In this document: positions 42,827 to 51,104 of the stretch, piece after piece
Layout: each line of letters opens with the position of its first letter
How positions within the stretch are numbered: the first letter of the stretch is position 1
Source: Aquimarina sp040786285
GTDB lineage: Bacteria > Bacteroidota > Bacteroidia > Flavobacteriales > Flavobacteriaceae
Length of the DNA: 64,000 bases
Direction: 5' to 3'
Assembly (NCBI RefSeq): GCF_040786285.1
Contig: NZ_JBFMKQ010000001.1
Location: 62,001 to 126,000 of the forward strand
Made by a program: the position numbers and the translations under genes
The notes under the pieces: generated by a model
Database searches by the model: none
What the model was told of the DNA's origin: nothing
The model's input: only the letters and a program-made list of their open reading frames with translations

Positions 42827-44683
42827 ATGATTATAGATAAAACCGATAATAAACAAGAAGTTTTGGAAGCTGTAGTCATAAGATTTGCAGGTGATTCTGG
42901 TGATGGGATGCAATTAACCGGAACTCAATTCTCAGACACCTCAGCAATGTTTGGTAACGATGTTGCCACATTTCCTAATTACCCTGCAGAAATTAGAGCT
43001 CCACAAGGTAGTTTATATGGAGTATCCGGGTTTCAGGTTCACATAGGCAGTATTGAAATTAGCACACCAGGAGACAATGTAGATCTATTGGTCGCTATGA
43101 ACCCTGCTGGTTTAAAAACCAACTTACATGCTGTAAAGCCAGGACATACTATTATTGTTGATACCGATGCTTTTAATAAAAAGAATTTAGAAAAAGCACA
43201 ATACGAATCTAATCCGCTTGAAGATGGGAGCCTTGAAAATTACCGTATTATTGAGGTAACGATGACTTCTCTAACAAAAGAAACATTAAAAGATGTCGAA
43301 GGATTAGATAATAAAAGTATTACGCGAAGTAAAAATATGTTCGCCCTGGGAATGGTATATTGGATGTATGACCGTTCAACAGATTATACAATTGATTTTT
43401 TCAATAAAAAGTTTAAATCCAAACCCCAGATCATTGAAGCAAACACCAAAGTACTGAATGCAGGATATTATTTTGCTGAAACCATAGAATTAATTCCTAA
43501 TGCGTATACCATTGCTCCCGCTAAGATGAGTCCTGGTACGTACAGAATTATTATGGGTAATACGGCTACAGCCTGGGGATTTTTGGCTGCCGCTGAAAAA
43601 ACAGGTTTAGAATTATTTTTAGGTTCATACCCTATCACTCCAGCATCAGATATTTTACACGAACTAGCAAAACACAAGCATTTTGGAGTAAAAACGCTTC
43701 AAGCCGAAGATGAAATCGCAGGTATAACATCTGCCATTGGTGCTTCGTTTGCTGGAGATTTAGCAATTACCACCACATCCGGACCTGGTTTGGCATTAAA
43801 AGGAGAGGCATTGGGGTTGGCTATGATAATTGAGTTACCTCTGGTCTTGGTTAACGTACAACGAGGAGGGCCTTCAACAGGTCTACCTACCAAAACAGAA
43901 CAATCCGATTTGTTGCAGGCAATGTATGGTAGAAATGGAGAAAGCCCTGTTATTGTTATTGCGGCAAGTACCCCTGGTAATTGTTTCGATTTTGCATATG
44001 AAGCTGCAAAACTTACTCTGGAGCATATGACCCCTGTAATATTATTAAGTGATGGTTATATTGCTAATGGATCGGCCCCATGGAAAATACGTACAGTTGA
44101 TCAAATGCCAGACATTAAACCTAATATCATTAAACAAGCAACCGAAAATTGGCATCCCTATGACCGTGATGAAGATACACTGGCGCGAAACTGGGCTATC
44201 CCAGGAACTCCTGGATTAGAACATAGAGTTGGGGGTCTTGAAAAAGACCGTGTAACCGGTAATGTTTCTTATATACCCGAGAATCATGAATACATGACTA
44301 AAATAAGAGCAGAGAAAATTAAACGAGTTCAGAATTATATCCCGAATTTAACTACCGAATTTGCCGATACAGGCGATATATTGGTTGTAGGTTGGGGAGG
44401 AACCTATGGTTCACTTCACTCTGCGGTTAAACAAATGCATGATGATGATGGATATAGTAACATTGGGTTCGCTCATTTTAATTATATCAATCCAATGCCC
44501 AAAAATACAGAAGATATACTCTCTAAATTCAAAAAAATAATTGTTTGCGAATTAAATAGTGGGCAGTTTGTCAAAATCTTGAAAGCCAACTTCAGTGGTT
44601 TTAATATTTTACAATACAACAAAATTCAAGGATTACCCTTTGGAAATAACGAGCTCATTCAAAAATTTAAACAACTCCTCTAA
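42827..44683 (+). CDS. korA: 2-oxoacid:ferredoxin oxidoreductase, fused gamma-alpha subunit
   Basis: Oxidatively decarboxylates a 2-oxoacid, most likely 2-oxoglutarate, to its acyl-CoA while reducing ferredoxin. The 618-residue subunit fuses the gamma domain (about 15-190, starting RFAGDSGDGMQLTG) to the pyrimidine-binding alpha domain (LGSYPITPASDIL, QAEDEIAGI, TTSGPGLALKGE) and the C-terminal domain. I choose ATG 42827 because the family begins shortly before the gamma domain and the upstream 31 codons contain the inverted repeat. It is first in a kor-nuo block and three bases from korB. Confidence 0.93.
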   Translation: MIIDKTDNKQEVLEAVVIRFAGDSGDGMQLTGTQFSDTSAMFGNDVATFPNYPAEIRAPQGSLYGVSGFQVHIGSIEISTPGDNVDLLVAMNPAGLKTNLHAVKPGHTIIVDTDAFNKKNLEKAQYESNPLEDGSLENYRIIEVTMTSLTKETLKDVEGLDNKSITRSKNMFALGMVYWMYDRSTDYTIDFFNKKFKSKPQIIEANTKVLNAGYYFAETIELIPNAYTIAPAKMSPGTYRIIMGNTATAWGFLAAAEKTGLELFLGSYPITPASDILHELAKHKHFGVKTLQAEDEIAGITSAIGASFAGDLAITTTSGPGLALKGEALGLAMIIELPLVLVNVQRGGPSTGLPTKTEQSDLLQAMYGRNGESPVIVIAASTPGNCFDFAYEAAKLTLEHMTPVILLSDGYIANGSAPWKIRTVDQMPDIKPNIIKQATENWHPYDRDEDTLARNWAIPGTPGLEHRVGGLEKDRVTGNVSYIPENHEYMTKIRAEKIKRVQNYIPNLTTEFADTGDILVVGWGGTYGSLHSAVKQMHDDDGYSNIGFAHFNYINPMPKNTEDILSKFKKIIVCELNSGQFVKILKANFSGFNILQYNKIQGLPFGNNELIQKFKQLL

Positions 44684-44685
44684 TT

Positions 44686-45699
44686 ATGGACACAACAGCA
44701 GTAAAAGAATATACATTCAAGGATTTTGCAAGTGATCAGGAAGTACGATGGTGTCCAGGTTGTGATGATTATGTGATTTTGAGAGCTATGCAAAAAGCGC
44801 TTCCAGAAATGGGAGTAAAAAAAGAAGATGTTGTCTTTATTTCGGGGATCGGTTGTTCGTCTCGTTTCCCATATTATATGGACACCTACGGAATGCATAG
44901 TATTCACGGCAGGGCTCCTGCGATTGCAACAGGTGCTAAGTTAGCAAATTCTAACCTCAGCGTTTGGGTTATTACAGGAGATGGCGACTCTATGGCTATT
45001 GGAGGAAATCATTTTATTCATGTGCTTCGACGAAATGTTGATTTAAATGTAGTATTGTTTAATAATGAAATTTATGGATTGACCAAAGGACAGTTCTCCC
45101 CCACATCATTGGTAGGTCAAAAAACAAAGTCATCTCCTTACGGAAATACGCAGCCTCCTTTTTCGGCTGGCGAATTAGCCATAGGGGCTCAAGCCCGATT
45201 TTTGGCAAGAATTGGCGGAAATACACCCAAAGAAATGACCAAGATGTTTATCGAGGCCGAAAAATTTAAAGGCACTTCCTTGATTGAAGTATTACAAAAT
45301 TGTCCGATCTTTAATGATGGATGTTACTCACAATATACTGATAAAGCAGTTCGTGAAGACAAACAGTTATTCGTAGAACACGGAAAACCAATGGTGTTTG
45401 GAAAAGAACGCGATAAGGGGCTACTATTAAACGGTCTAAAATTAGAAGTCGTTACTATTGGTGAAAACGGAATGACTCAAGAAGATCTCCTGGTGCACGA
45501 TGCCAAAGAACAGGATCCAACATTACACCAAATGTTGGTAAGGTTAAAATATCCTTTGGTTACAGGAATCATTAGAAGTTATGATGATGTTACCTTAGAG
45601 GAACGAAAAAATGCACAAACAGAAGAAGTAAAAGCCAATTCGTCTTTTACCAAAACTGATGATTTGTTTTTTTCAGGTGAAACGTATGAGATAAAATAA
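44686..45699 (+). CDS. korB: 2-oxoacid:ferredoxin oxidoreductase, beta subunit
   Basis: The thiamine-diphosphate-binding subunit, 337 residues. WCPGCDDYV carries two cluster-type Cys, ISGIGCSSRFP a third, and VITGDGDSMAIGGNHFIH is the TPP/Mg motif. A fourth cluster Cys is probably in LQNCPIFNDG. The protein completes a two-subunit KOR of the Bacteroidota/Helicobacter-related type. nuoA begins only 11 bases later, linking 2-oxoacid oxidation to complex I in one transcript. Confidence 0.94.
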   Translation: MDTTAVKEYTFKDFASDQEVRWCPGCDDYVILRAMQKALPEMGVKKEDVVFISGIGCSSRFPYYMDTYGMHSIHGRAPAIATGAKLANSNLSVWVITGDGDSMAIGGNHFIHVLRRNVDLNVVLFNNEIYGLTKGQFSPTSLVGQKTKSSPYGNTQPPFSAGELAIGAQARFLARIGGNTPKEMTKMFIEAEKFKGTSLIEVLQNCPIFNDGCYSQYTDKAVREDKQLFVEHGKPMVFGKERDKGLLLNGLKLEVVTIGENGMTQEDLLVHDAKEQDPTLHQMLVRLKYPLVTGIIRSYDDVTLEERKNAQTEEVKANSSFTKTDDLFFSGETYEIK

Positions 45700-45709
45700 C
45701 ACTAAGCCT

Positions 45710-46060
45710 ATGGGTTCAGAAGCAATAATAGTATTCTTAATAGCAGGAATTGTAATGGTTGCCGGGGCAAACTTTTTATCGAGTTTAATTTCGCATAAAT
45801 CCGACAATCCGCAAAAACGTGAACCCTATGAGAGTGGTATGACAACAATTGGACCTACTTGGGTGCAATTTAAAGTAGGTTATTATTTATTTGCGATATT
45901 ATTTTTGGTGTTTGATGTAGAAGTAGCATTTTTAGTACCCTGGGCCGTTGTTTTTCAGGAAATTGGAGCAGTTGCTTTTATCGAAATTATCATATTTCTT
46001 TTCATATTAGGATTAGGATTAGCATATGCATGGAAGAAAGGAGCATTACAATGGGAGTAG
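45710..46060 (+). CDS. nuoA: Complex I subunit A (NADH-quinone oxidoreductase)
   Basis: The 116-residue three-helix membrane subunit has the NuoA signature PYESGMTTIGPTWVQFKVGYYLFAILFLVFDVEVAFLVPWA, where the ESG and the DVE loop are functionally conserved. It opens the complex I gene series directly behind korB. Its last ten bases overlap the nuoB start. Confidence 0.95.
   Translation: MGSEAIIVFLIAGIVMVAGANFLSSLISHKSDNPQKREPYESGMTTIGPTWVQFKVGYYLFAILFLVFDVEVAFLVPWAVVFQEIGAVAFIEIIIFLFILGLGLAYAWKKGALQWE
46037..46043 (+). promoter_or_regulatory. Shine-Dalgarno fixing the nuoB start
   Basis: AAAGGAG lies seven bases before ATG 46051, inside nuoA. Good Shine-Dalgarno sequences are rare in this genome's genes, so this one favours ATG 46051 over ATG 46030. 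Confidence 0.7.
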
Positions 46061-46623
46061 ATCACACAAACCCCTCTACGGGTAACATACCAAAAGATTT
46101 TCCCGGGAAAGTAATTCCTGCGGGAAATGGTGCCAATGTTATTGTTACCTCATTAGACAAAATCATAAATTGGGGTCGGTCAAATTCGCTTTGGTCACTG
46201 TATTTTGGCACAAGTTGTTGCGCCATCGAAATGATGCAAACGGGTGCAGCTCGCCATGATTATTCTAGATTCGGTTTTGAAGTAGCACGTCCCTCACCCA
46301 GACAAGCAGATCTCATTATTATCGCAGGCACTATAGTTAATAAAATGGCACCTGTTTTAAGACGTTTGTATGATCAAATGGCCGAACCCAAATATGTAAT
46401 TGCCATGGGAGCTTGTGCCATTTCGGGAGGTCCATTTTTTTATAATACCTATTCTGTAGTAAAAGGCGCAGATCATGTGATTCCGGTTGATGTTTATGTC
46501 CCGGGATGTCCTCCTCGCCCCGAGGCATTATTAGAAGGTATGCTGATGCTACAAGACAAAATACGTACAGAAAGCATGAAAAACAAGAAGAATCCTATCG
46601 AAGGATTTGATGAAGGACTTTAA
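46051..46623 (+). CDS. nuoB: Complex I subunit B
   Basis: The 190-residue peripheral-arm subunit holding cluster N2, which hands electrons to quinone. Ligand motifs are GTSCCAIEMM (two Cys), MGACAISGG and VPGCPPRPEA. An upstream ATG (46030) is in frame but the Shine-Dalgarno at 46037 supports ATG 46051. It overlaps nuoA by ten bases and precedes nuoC by 11. Confidence 0.96.
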   Translation: MGVDHTNPSTGNIPKDFPGKVIPAGNGANVIVTSLDKIINWGRSNSLWSLYFGTSCCAIEMMQTGAARHDYSRFGFEVARPSPRQADLIIIAGTIVNKMAPVLRRLYDQMAEPKYVIAMGACAISGGPFFYNTYSVVKGADHVIPVDVYVPGCPPRPEALLEGMLMLQDKIRTESMKNKKNPIEGFDEGL

Positions 46624-46634
46624 TACCAAAAGTT

Positions 46635-47096
46635 ATGACTAATGAAGCATTACAAGAGCTAATAACCAGTTGGATTCCCGAAGTAGAATGCACGGAAGAG
46701 GGTTCTCAGTTTTTAAATATTACGGTGCCTTCAGAAAGACTTCATGAGTTGATGTCACAACTTAGAAATAATGCAGAAACCTATTTTGATTATTTGTTTT
46801 GTTTAAGTGGTGTGGACTGGGGAGAAGAGTTAGGTGTAGTATATCACTTAGAATCCACAACGCATAGGCATATTATTGTGGTAAAAGTAAAAACCGAAGA
46901 TAGAGAAAATCCCACATTGGATACAGTTTCTAATATTTGGTCAACAGCAGAGTTTCATGAACGAGAGGTATTTGACTTCTTCGGAATAAAATTTAATAAC
47001 CACCCCAATTTACAGAGGCTTTTTTTGACTGATGAATGGGATGGATTTCCACTAAGAAAAGATTACGTAGATGATATTAATATGATCATTAAATAA
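46635..47096 (+). CDS. nuoC: Complex I subunit C (30 kDa)
   Basis: The 153-residue subunit of the quinone module carries the 30-kDa signature EREVFDFFGIKFNNHPNLQRL and ends GFPLRKDY. It is separate from NuoD, unlike the fused NuoCD of enterobacteria. Six bases separate its stop from the nuoD start. Confidence 0.95.
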   Translation: MTNEALQELITSWIPEVECTEEGSQFLNITVPSERLHELMSQLRNNAETYFDYLFCLSGVDWGEELGVVYHLESTTHRHIIVVKVKTEDRENPTLDTVSNIWSTAEFHEREVFDFFGIKFNNHPNLQRLFLTDEWDGFPLRKDYVDDINMIIK

Positions 47097-47102
47097 ACAC
47101 CC

Positions 47103-48224
47103 ATGGAAGCACCCACCGTGCATAGTAATTTTAAATCTGAAGAGTACTTCATTAACATGGGGCCTCAACACCCCGCTACGCATGGTGTTCTACGACTCGT
47201 TTTAACTATCGATGGTGAAATTATCAAAAAAGTCGAGCCAGACCTAGGCTACATACATCGATCCATCGAAAAAATGTGTGAGCGCGATAGCTATCAACAA
47301 ATCGTTCATCTAACCGATAGAATGGACTATTTATCGGCTAATATTAATAACGAAGCCGTTTGCCTGGGAGTTGAAAATGGGTTACAATTAGAAATTCCAG
47401 AACGTGTAAAGGTGATTAGAACTATTATTGGTGAACTTACCAGAATCTCTTCACATTGCCTATGGTGGGGCGTAATGGGAATGGACGTTGGTGCCATTAC
47501 CACCTATTTTTATGGTTTCAGAGACCGAGAAATGCTCAATGATATTTTTGAAGAAACTTGTGGTGCACGATTAACCATGAATTATAATGTACCAGGAGGA
47601 TTAATGTTTGATATACATCCAAACTTTGTAAATAGAGTAAAGAAATTTGTGGCTCATTTTAAAACAAAAATTCCTGAATATGACAGGCTGCTAACTGGGA
47701 ATGTAATATTTCAGAAAAGAACAAAGGGAGTTGGTGTTTTGAGCAAAGAAGATGCGATTTCATTCGGTGCCTCGGGTCCTGTAGCACGTGGCTCAGGGTA
47801 TTCTTGTGATGTAAGAAAATATCATCCCTATAGTGCTTTGGATAAAGTTACTTTTAATGAATGTCTAGAAACCGAAGGAGACACCTTTGCAAGGTATCGT
47901 GTAAGAATTAGAGAACTATGGGAATCATTGTCTATAGTCGAGCAGTTAATAGACAATATCCCTGAAGGAGAACATAGAGTAAAGACCAATGCAGTGATCA
48001 AACTTCCGAAAGGAGAGTTTTATCAAAAGGTTGAAACCGCAAGAGGCGAGTTAGGCATGTATATCATTAGCACAGGAGCCAAAAGTCCATATCGACTTAA
48101 ATTTAGATCACCCGGATTTTCAAATTTATCATTATTAAACCGTATAGCGGTGGGTGGTAAAATTGGGGATTTGGTGGCCACTATGGCAACCTTAGATTTA
48201 GTAATTCCGGATATTGACCGATAA
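47103..48224 (+). CDS. nuoD: Complex I subunit D (49 kDa)
   Basis: The 373-residue subunit lines the quinone cavity with NuoB. It has the NMGPQHPATHGVLRL start, with the quinone-binding His of HPATHG, and the C-terminal segment SPYRLKFRSPGFSNL. It is directly followed by nuoH. In organisms with 14 subunits, nuoE, nuoF and nuoG would lie here, but only 48 bases separate nuoD from nuoH. Confidence 0.96.
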   Translation: MEAPTVHSNFKSEEYFINMGPQHPATHGVLRLVLTIDGEIIKKVEPDLGYIHRSIEKMCERDSYQQIVHLTDRMDYLSANINNEAVCLGVENGLQLEIPERVKVIRTIIGELTRISSHCLWWGVMGMDVGAITTYFYGFRDREMLNDIFEETCGARLTMNYNVPGGLMFDIHPNFVNRVKKFVAHFKTKIPEYDRLLTGNVIFQKRTKGVGVLSKEDAISFGASGPVARGSGYSCDVRKYHPYSALDKVTFNECLETEGDTFARYRVRIRELWESLSIVEQLIDNIPEGEHRVKTNAVIKLPKGEFYQKVETARGELGMYIISTGAKSPYRLKFRSPGFSNLSLLNRIAVGGKIGDLVATMATLDLVIPDIDR

Positions 48225-48272
48225 AAACTATACCGTTTTTTGAGGTGTTTTTTAATAAAAGTTCTGAAATAG

Positions 48273-49331
48273 ATGAACATAGTTGGCATCACATATAATC
48301 AACCATTGTTTTTAAGCATAATGCTTAAAGACTCTCTAAGTATTTTAGAAATGGTAGTAATTGCACTAATCTATTTAGGAATTTTTTCTGTTGCAGGCTT
48401 GTTTTTGGTTTTAATGGAAAGAAGGGTTGCCGCCTGGTTTCAGTTACGAATCGGTCCTAACAGAGTTGGTTTTCAGGGATTATTACAAACCATGGCTGAT
48501 GCTTTAAAATTAGTATCCAAAGAGCTAACAGGCACCGTAAAATCAGATAAGTTTTTATATAATCTGGCGCCTTACTTCGTAATTGTCACTGCTTTAATGG
48601 CATTGGCCGTTATTCCGTTCACCAAAGATTTTCATGCTTTTGATATCAATATTGGTGTATTCTTCTTGATCGCAGTTTCATCCATAGGTGTTATCGGAGT
48701 TTTACTTGGTGGTTGGAGTAGTAATAACAAGTTTGCTCTTATTGGAGCCATGCGTAGCGGTGTGCAAACAATTAGTTATGAATTATCGGTCGGATTGTCC
48801 TTGCTTACCATGATCTTAATTACAGGGACATTACAACTTTCAGAAATCATTGAAGTTCAAAAAAACGGATGGCTAATCGTGCAGGGACACGTTCCTGCAA
48901 TTATTGCTTTTATGATATTTATGATCTCCGGTACTGCAGAAACCAACAGGGCACCTTTTGATATGGTTGAAGCCGAATCAGAATTAGGAGCAGGTTTTCA
49001 TACAGAGTACTCAGGGATGAAATTTGCTTACTTCTTTCTGGCCGAATTTATAAATATGTTCATCATAGCTGCCATTGCCACTACTATATTTTTTGGTGGT
49101 TGGCTGTCACCGTTCGGAATTACAGAATCCATCCCCTGGTTGGGTCTATTTTGGTTTTTATTAAAAACACTCGGGCTCGTATTCTTAATGATGTGGTTTA
49201 GATGGACATTTCCTCGTTTACGGGTTGATCAGTTACTAACCCTGGAATGGAAATATTTATTGCCGTTAAACCTAATGAATATCGTTTTAATGGCATTAAT
49301 AGTTTGGGGAGGTTTACTAATTAGGTTTTAG
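48273..49331 (+). CDS. nuoH: Complex I subunit H
   Basis: The 352-residue membrane subunit contacts the quinone site. It has about eight helices, the ERRVAAWFQLRIGPNRVG segment and the conserved EAESELGAGFHTEYSGMKFA loop with its row of Glu residues. A second in-frame ATG at 48321 would shorten it by 16 residues and cannot be excluded. It follows nuoD directly, the point where the NADH module genes are absent. Confidence 0.94.
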   Translation: MNIVGITYNQPLFLSIMLKDSLSILEMVVIALIYLGIFSVAGLFLVLMERRVAAWFQLRIGPNRVGFQGLLQTMADALKLVSKELTGTVKSDKFLYNLAPYFVIVTALMALAVIPFTKDFHAFDINIGVFFLIAVSSIGVIGVLLGGWSSNNKFALIGAMRSGVQTISYELSVGLSLLTMILITGTLQLSEIIEVQKNGWLIVQGHVPAIIAFMIFMISGTAETNRAPFDMVEAESELGAGFHTEYSGMKFAYFFLAEFINMFIIAAIATTIFFGGWLSPFGITESIPWLGLFWFLLKTLGLVFLMMWFRWTFPRLRVDQLLTLEWKYLLPLNLMNIVLMALIVWGGLLIRF

Positions 49332-49336
49332 AAATT

Positions 49337-49813
49337 ATGAGTTACTTTTCAGAAATATATAAAGGAATAAAAACACTGCTTACAGGTATGAGCGTTACAG
49401 GAAAGTACTTCTTAACTTCCCGAAAAGGAGCCATTACACAGCAATATCCAGACAACAGGGATACCTTAAAAATGTTTGATCGCTTTCGCGGAGAAGTCAT
49501 CATGCCGCACGATGAAAATAACGAACATACATGTACCGGTTGCCAAAAATGTGAAATAGCTTGCCCAAATGGAACCATTGAGATTATCTGGGATAGAAGC
49601 CTTGACGAGGAGACAGGCAAAAAGAAAAAGAAAATCGACAAATTCGTATATCACCTTAGCATGTGTACTATGTGCGGCTTATGTATTGATGTTTGCCCCA
49701 CAGATGCCATTAAATGGGGACAGAATTTTGAAAATTCAACATATGACAGAACTCAGCTGACCAGAGTTCTCAACAAACCAGGATCTAAACTAAAACCAGG
49801 AGTGGAAGATTAA
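49337..49813 (+). CDS. nuoI: Complex I subunit I (two [4Fe-4S] clusters)
   Basis: The 158-residue ferredoxin-like subunit carries CTGCQKCEIACP and CTMCGLCIDVCP, the ligands of clusters N6a and N6b. With nuoEFG missing, these clusters are the likely entry point for electrons from a soluble ferredoxin. It lies five bases after nuoH and four before nuoJ. Confidence 0.96.
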   Translation: MSYFSEIYKGIKTLLTGMSVTGKYFLTSRKGAITQQYPDNRDTLKMFDRFRGEVIMPHDENNEHTCTGCQKCEIACPNGTIEIIWDRSLDEETGKKKKKIDKFVYHLSMCTMCGLCIDVCPTDAIKWGQNFENSTYDRTQLTRVLNKPGSKLKPGVED

Positions 49814-49817
49814 GCCT

Positions 49818-50342
49818 ATGGAAAAAGTTATATTCTACATTTTAGCATTGATCATGATCGTTTTTGCGATTGCTTCAGTGACTAGCCGTAAAATGCTCAG
49901 ATCTGTTATTTACTTATTATTTGTTTTGGCAGGAATAGCGGGATTTTACTTCTTAATCGATTATAATTTCTTAGCCGCAATTCAACTCACCATTTATGCA
50001 GGAGGGATTATTGTACTGATCATTTTTTCTGTGTTATTGGTGCATCATATAGAATTGGAGTTAGAAATGGCTAAGGTATCAAAACAAATAATTACAATTT
50101 TAGGCTGCTTAATTGGTCTAGGAGTCTTCTTAGTTTCTATTTACGGACATGAGTTTAATGTAGTAGAAAATAACAATACAATCACGACAGCCGAAATCGG
50201 GACTTTATTACTGAGCTATGAAGCAGGAGGATTTATTTTACCATTTGAAGTAGTAAGTGTGCTTTTGCTAGCCGCAATGATAGGAGCTATTGTTATTGCA
50301 AAAGGAAAAAAACTAACTAATAAAAAAGATGAAAAACTATGA
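49818..50342 (+). CDS. nuoJ: Complex I subunit J
   Basis: The 174-residue membrane subunit has five helices and the conserved ATG-proximal pattern MEKVIFYILALIMIVFAI plus YAGGIIVLIIFSVLL, the pi-bulge helix that moves during turnover. Overlaps nuoK by four bases. Confidence 0.94.
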   Translation: MEKVIFYILALIMIVFAIASVTSRKMLRSVIYLLFVLAGIAGFYFLIDYNFLAAIQLTIYAGGIIVLIIFSVLLVHHIELELEMAKVSKQIITILGCLIGLGVFLVSIYGHEFNVVENNNTITTAEIGTLLLSYEAGGFILPFEVVSVLLLAAMIGAIVIAKGKKLTNKKDEKL

Positions 50343-50656
50343 TCCCAGGAGTTAGCATTTATGAAATACTAACCGTAACATCCATCCTGTTTTTTATTGG
50401 AGTCTATGGATTCATCACAAGAAAAAACCTGATTTCAATATTGATTTCAGTAGAGCTTATTTTAAATGCTTCGGTAATCAATTTTGTAGTGATCAACAAA
50501 TATCTATATCCAGATATGTTGCAAGGCGTAATTTTTTCAATTTTTATAATTGCTGTAGCTGCTGCCGAAACTGCTTTGGCGGTTTCTATTATAATCAACT
50601 TATACAGACAAATTAGTTCTGTAGAAGTTAAAGACATTGAAACAATGAAGTACTAA
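50339..50656 (+). CDS. nuoK: Complex I subunit K
   Basis: The 105-residue three-helix membrane subunit has conserved intramembrane Glu residues in ISVELILNASVINFV and AAAETALAVSIIINLYR, which are part of the proton path. Its ATG overlaps the nuoJ stop. It is followed not by nuoL but by a four-helix-bundle gene. Confidence 0.95.
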   Translation: MIPGVSIYEILTVTSILFFIGVYGFITRKNLISILISVELILNASVINFVVINKYLYPDMLQGVIFSIFIIAVAAAETALAVSIIINLYRQISSVEVKDIETMKY

Positions 50657-50702
50657 ATGAAGTATTTAAAATGATCTAAAATTAAAAGTGCCTAAATTAA
50701 AA

Positions 50703-51071
50703 ATGGATAACAAACAGTTCAGTAAACAATTAGAAAAAAGAACTAAAAATTTTGCTATTAACATAGTTAAACTTTCAGGCACCCTACCTTCTTCATCTGA
50801 AGGGAAAGTAATTAAGAATCAAATAACCAAATCAGGAACAAGTATAGGTGCAAACTATAGAGAAGCGAACCGATCTAGAAGTAGGGCAGATTTCAAAAAC
50901 AAAATAAAAATATGTGAAAGTGAAGCTAGCGAAACTGTGTATTGGTTAGAAATTATTGAAGAACTAAATTGGGTTGAGCCTCTTAAAATTGAATCAATAA
51001 TTAAAGAAGCCAGTGAAATACTGGCAATTTTCACCTCAATTGGTAAAAAATTAAACCTTAAGGCAATCTAG
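50703..51071 (+). CDS. Four-helix-bundle protein (IVP/S23-like) inside the nuo operon
   Basis: The 122-residue soluble all-helical protein has the family pattern NIVKLSGTLP, QITKSGTSIGANYREAN and FKNKIKICESEASETVYWL. It belongs to the four-helix-bundle proteins first described as products of intervening sequences in 23S rRNA genes. The frame extends to a GTG (50688), but ATG 50703 gives the family start. It lies between nuoK and nuoL, an unusual site, with 46 and 33 bases either side. The cellular role of the family is unknown; nucleic-acid binding has been suggested. Confidence 0.92.
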   Translation: MDNKQFSKQLEKRTKNFAINIVKLSGTLPSSSEGKVIKNQITKSGTSIGANYREANRSRSRADFKNKIKICESEASETVYWLEIIEELNWVEPLKIESIIKEASEILAIFTSIGKKLNLKAI

Positions 51072-51104
51072 TCATTTTAGACACTTAAAACTATTCAAAC
51101 GATA

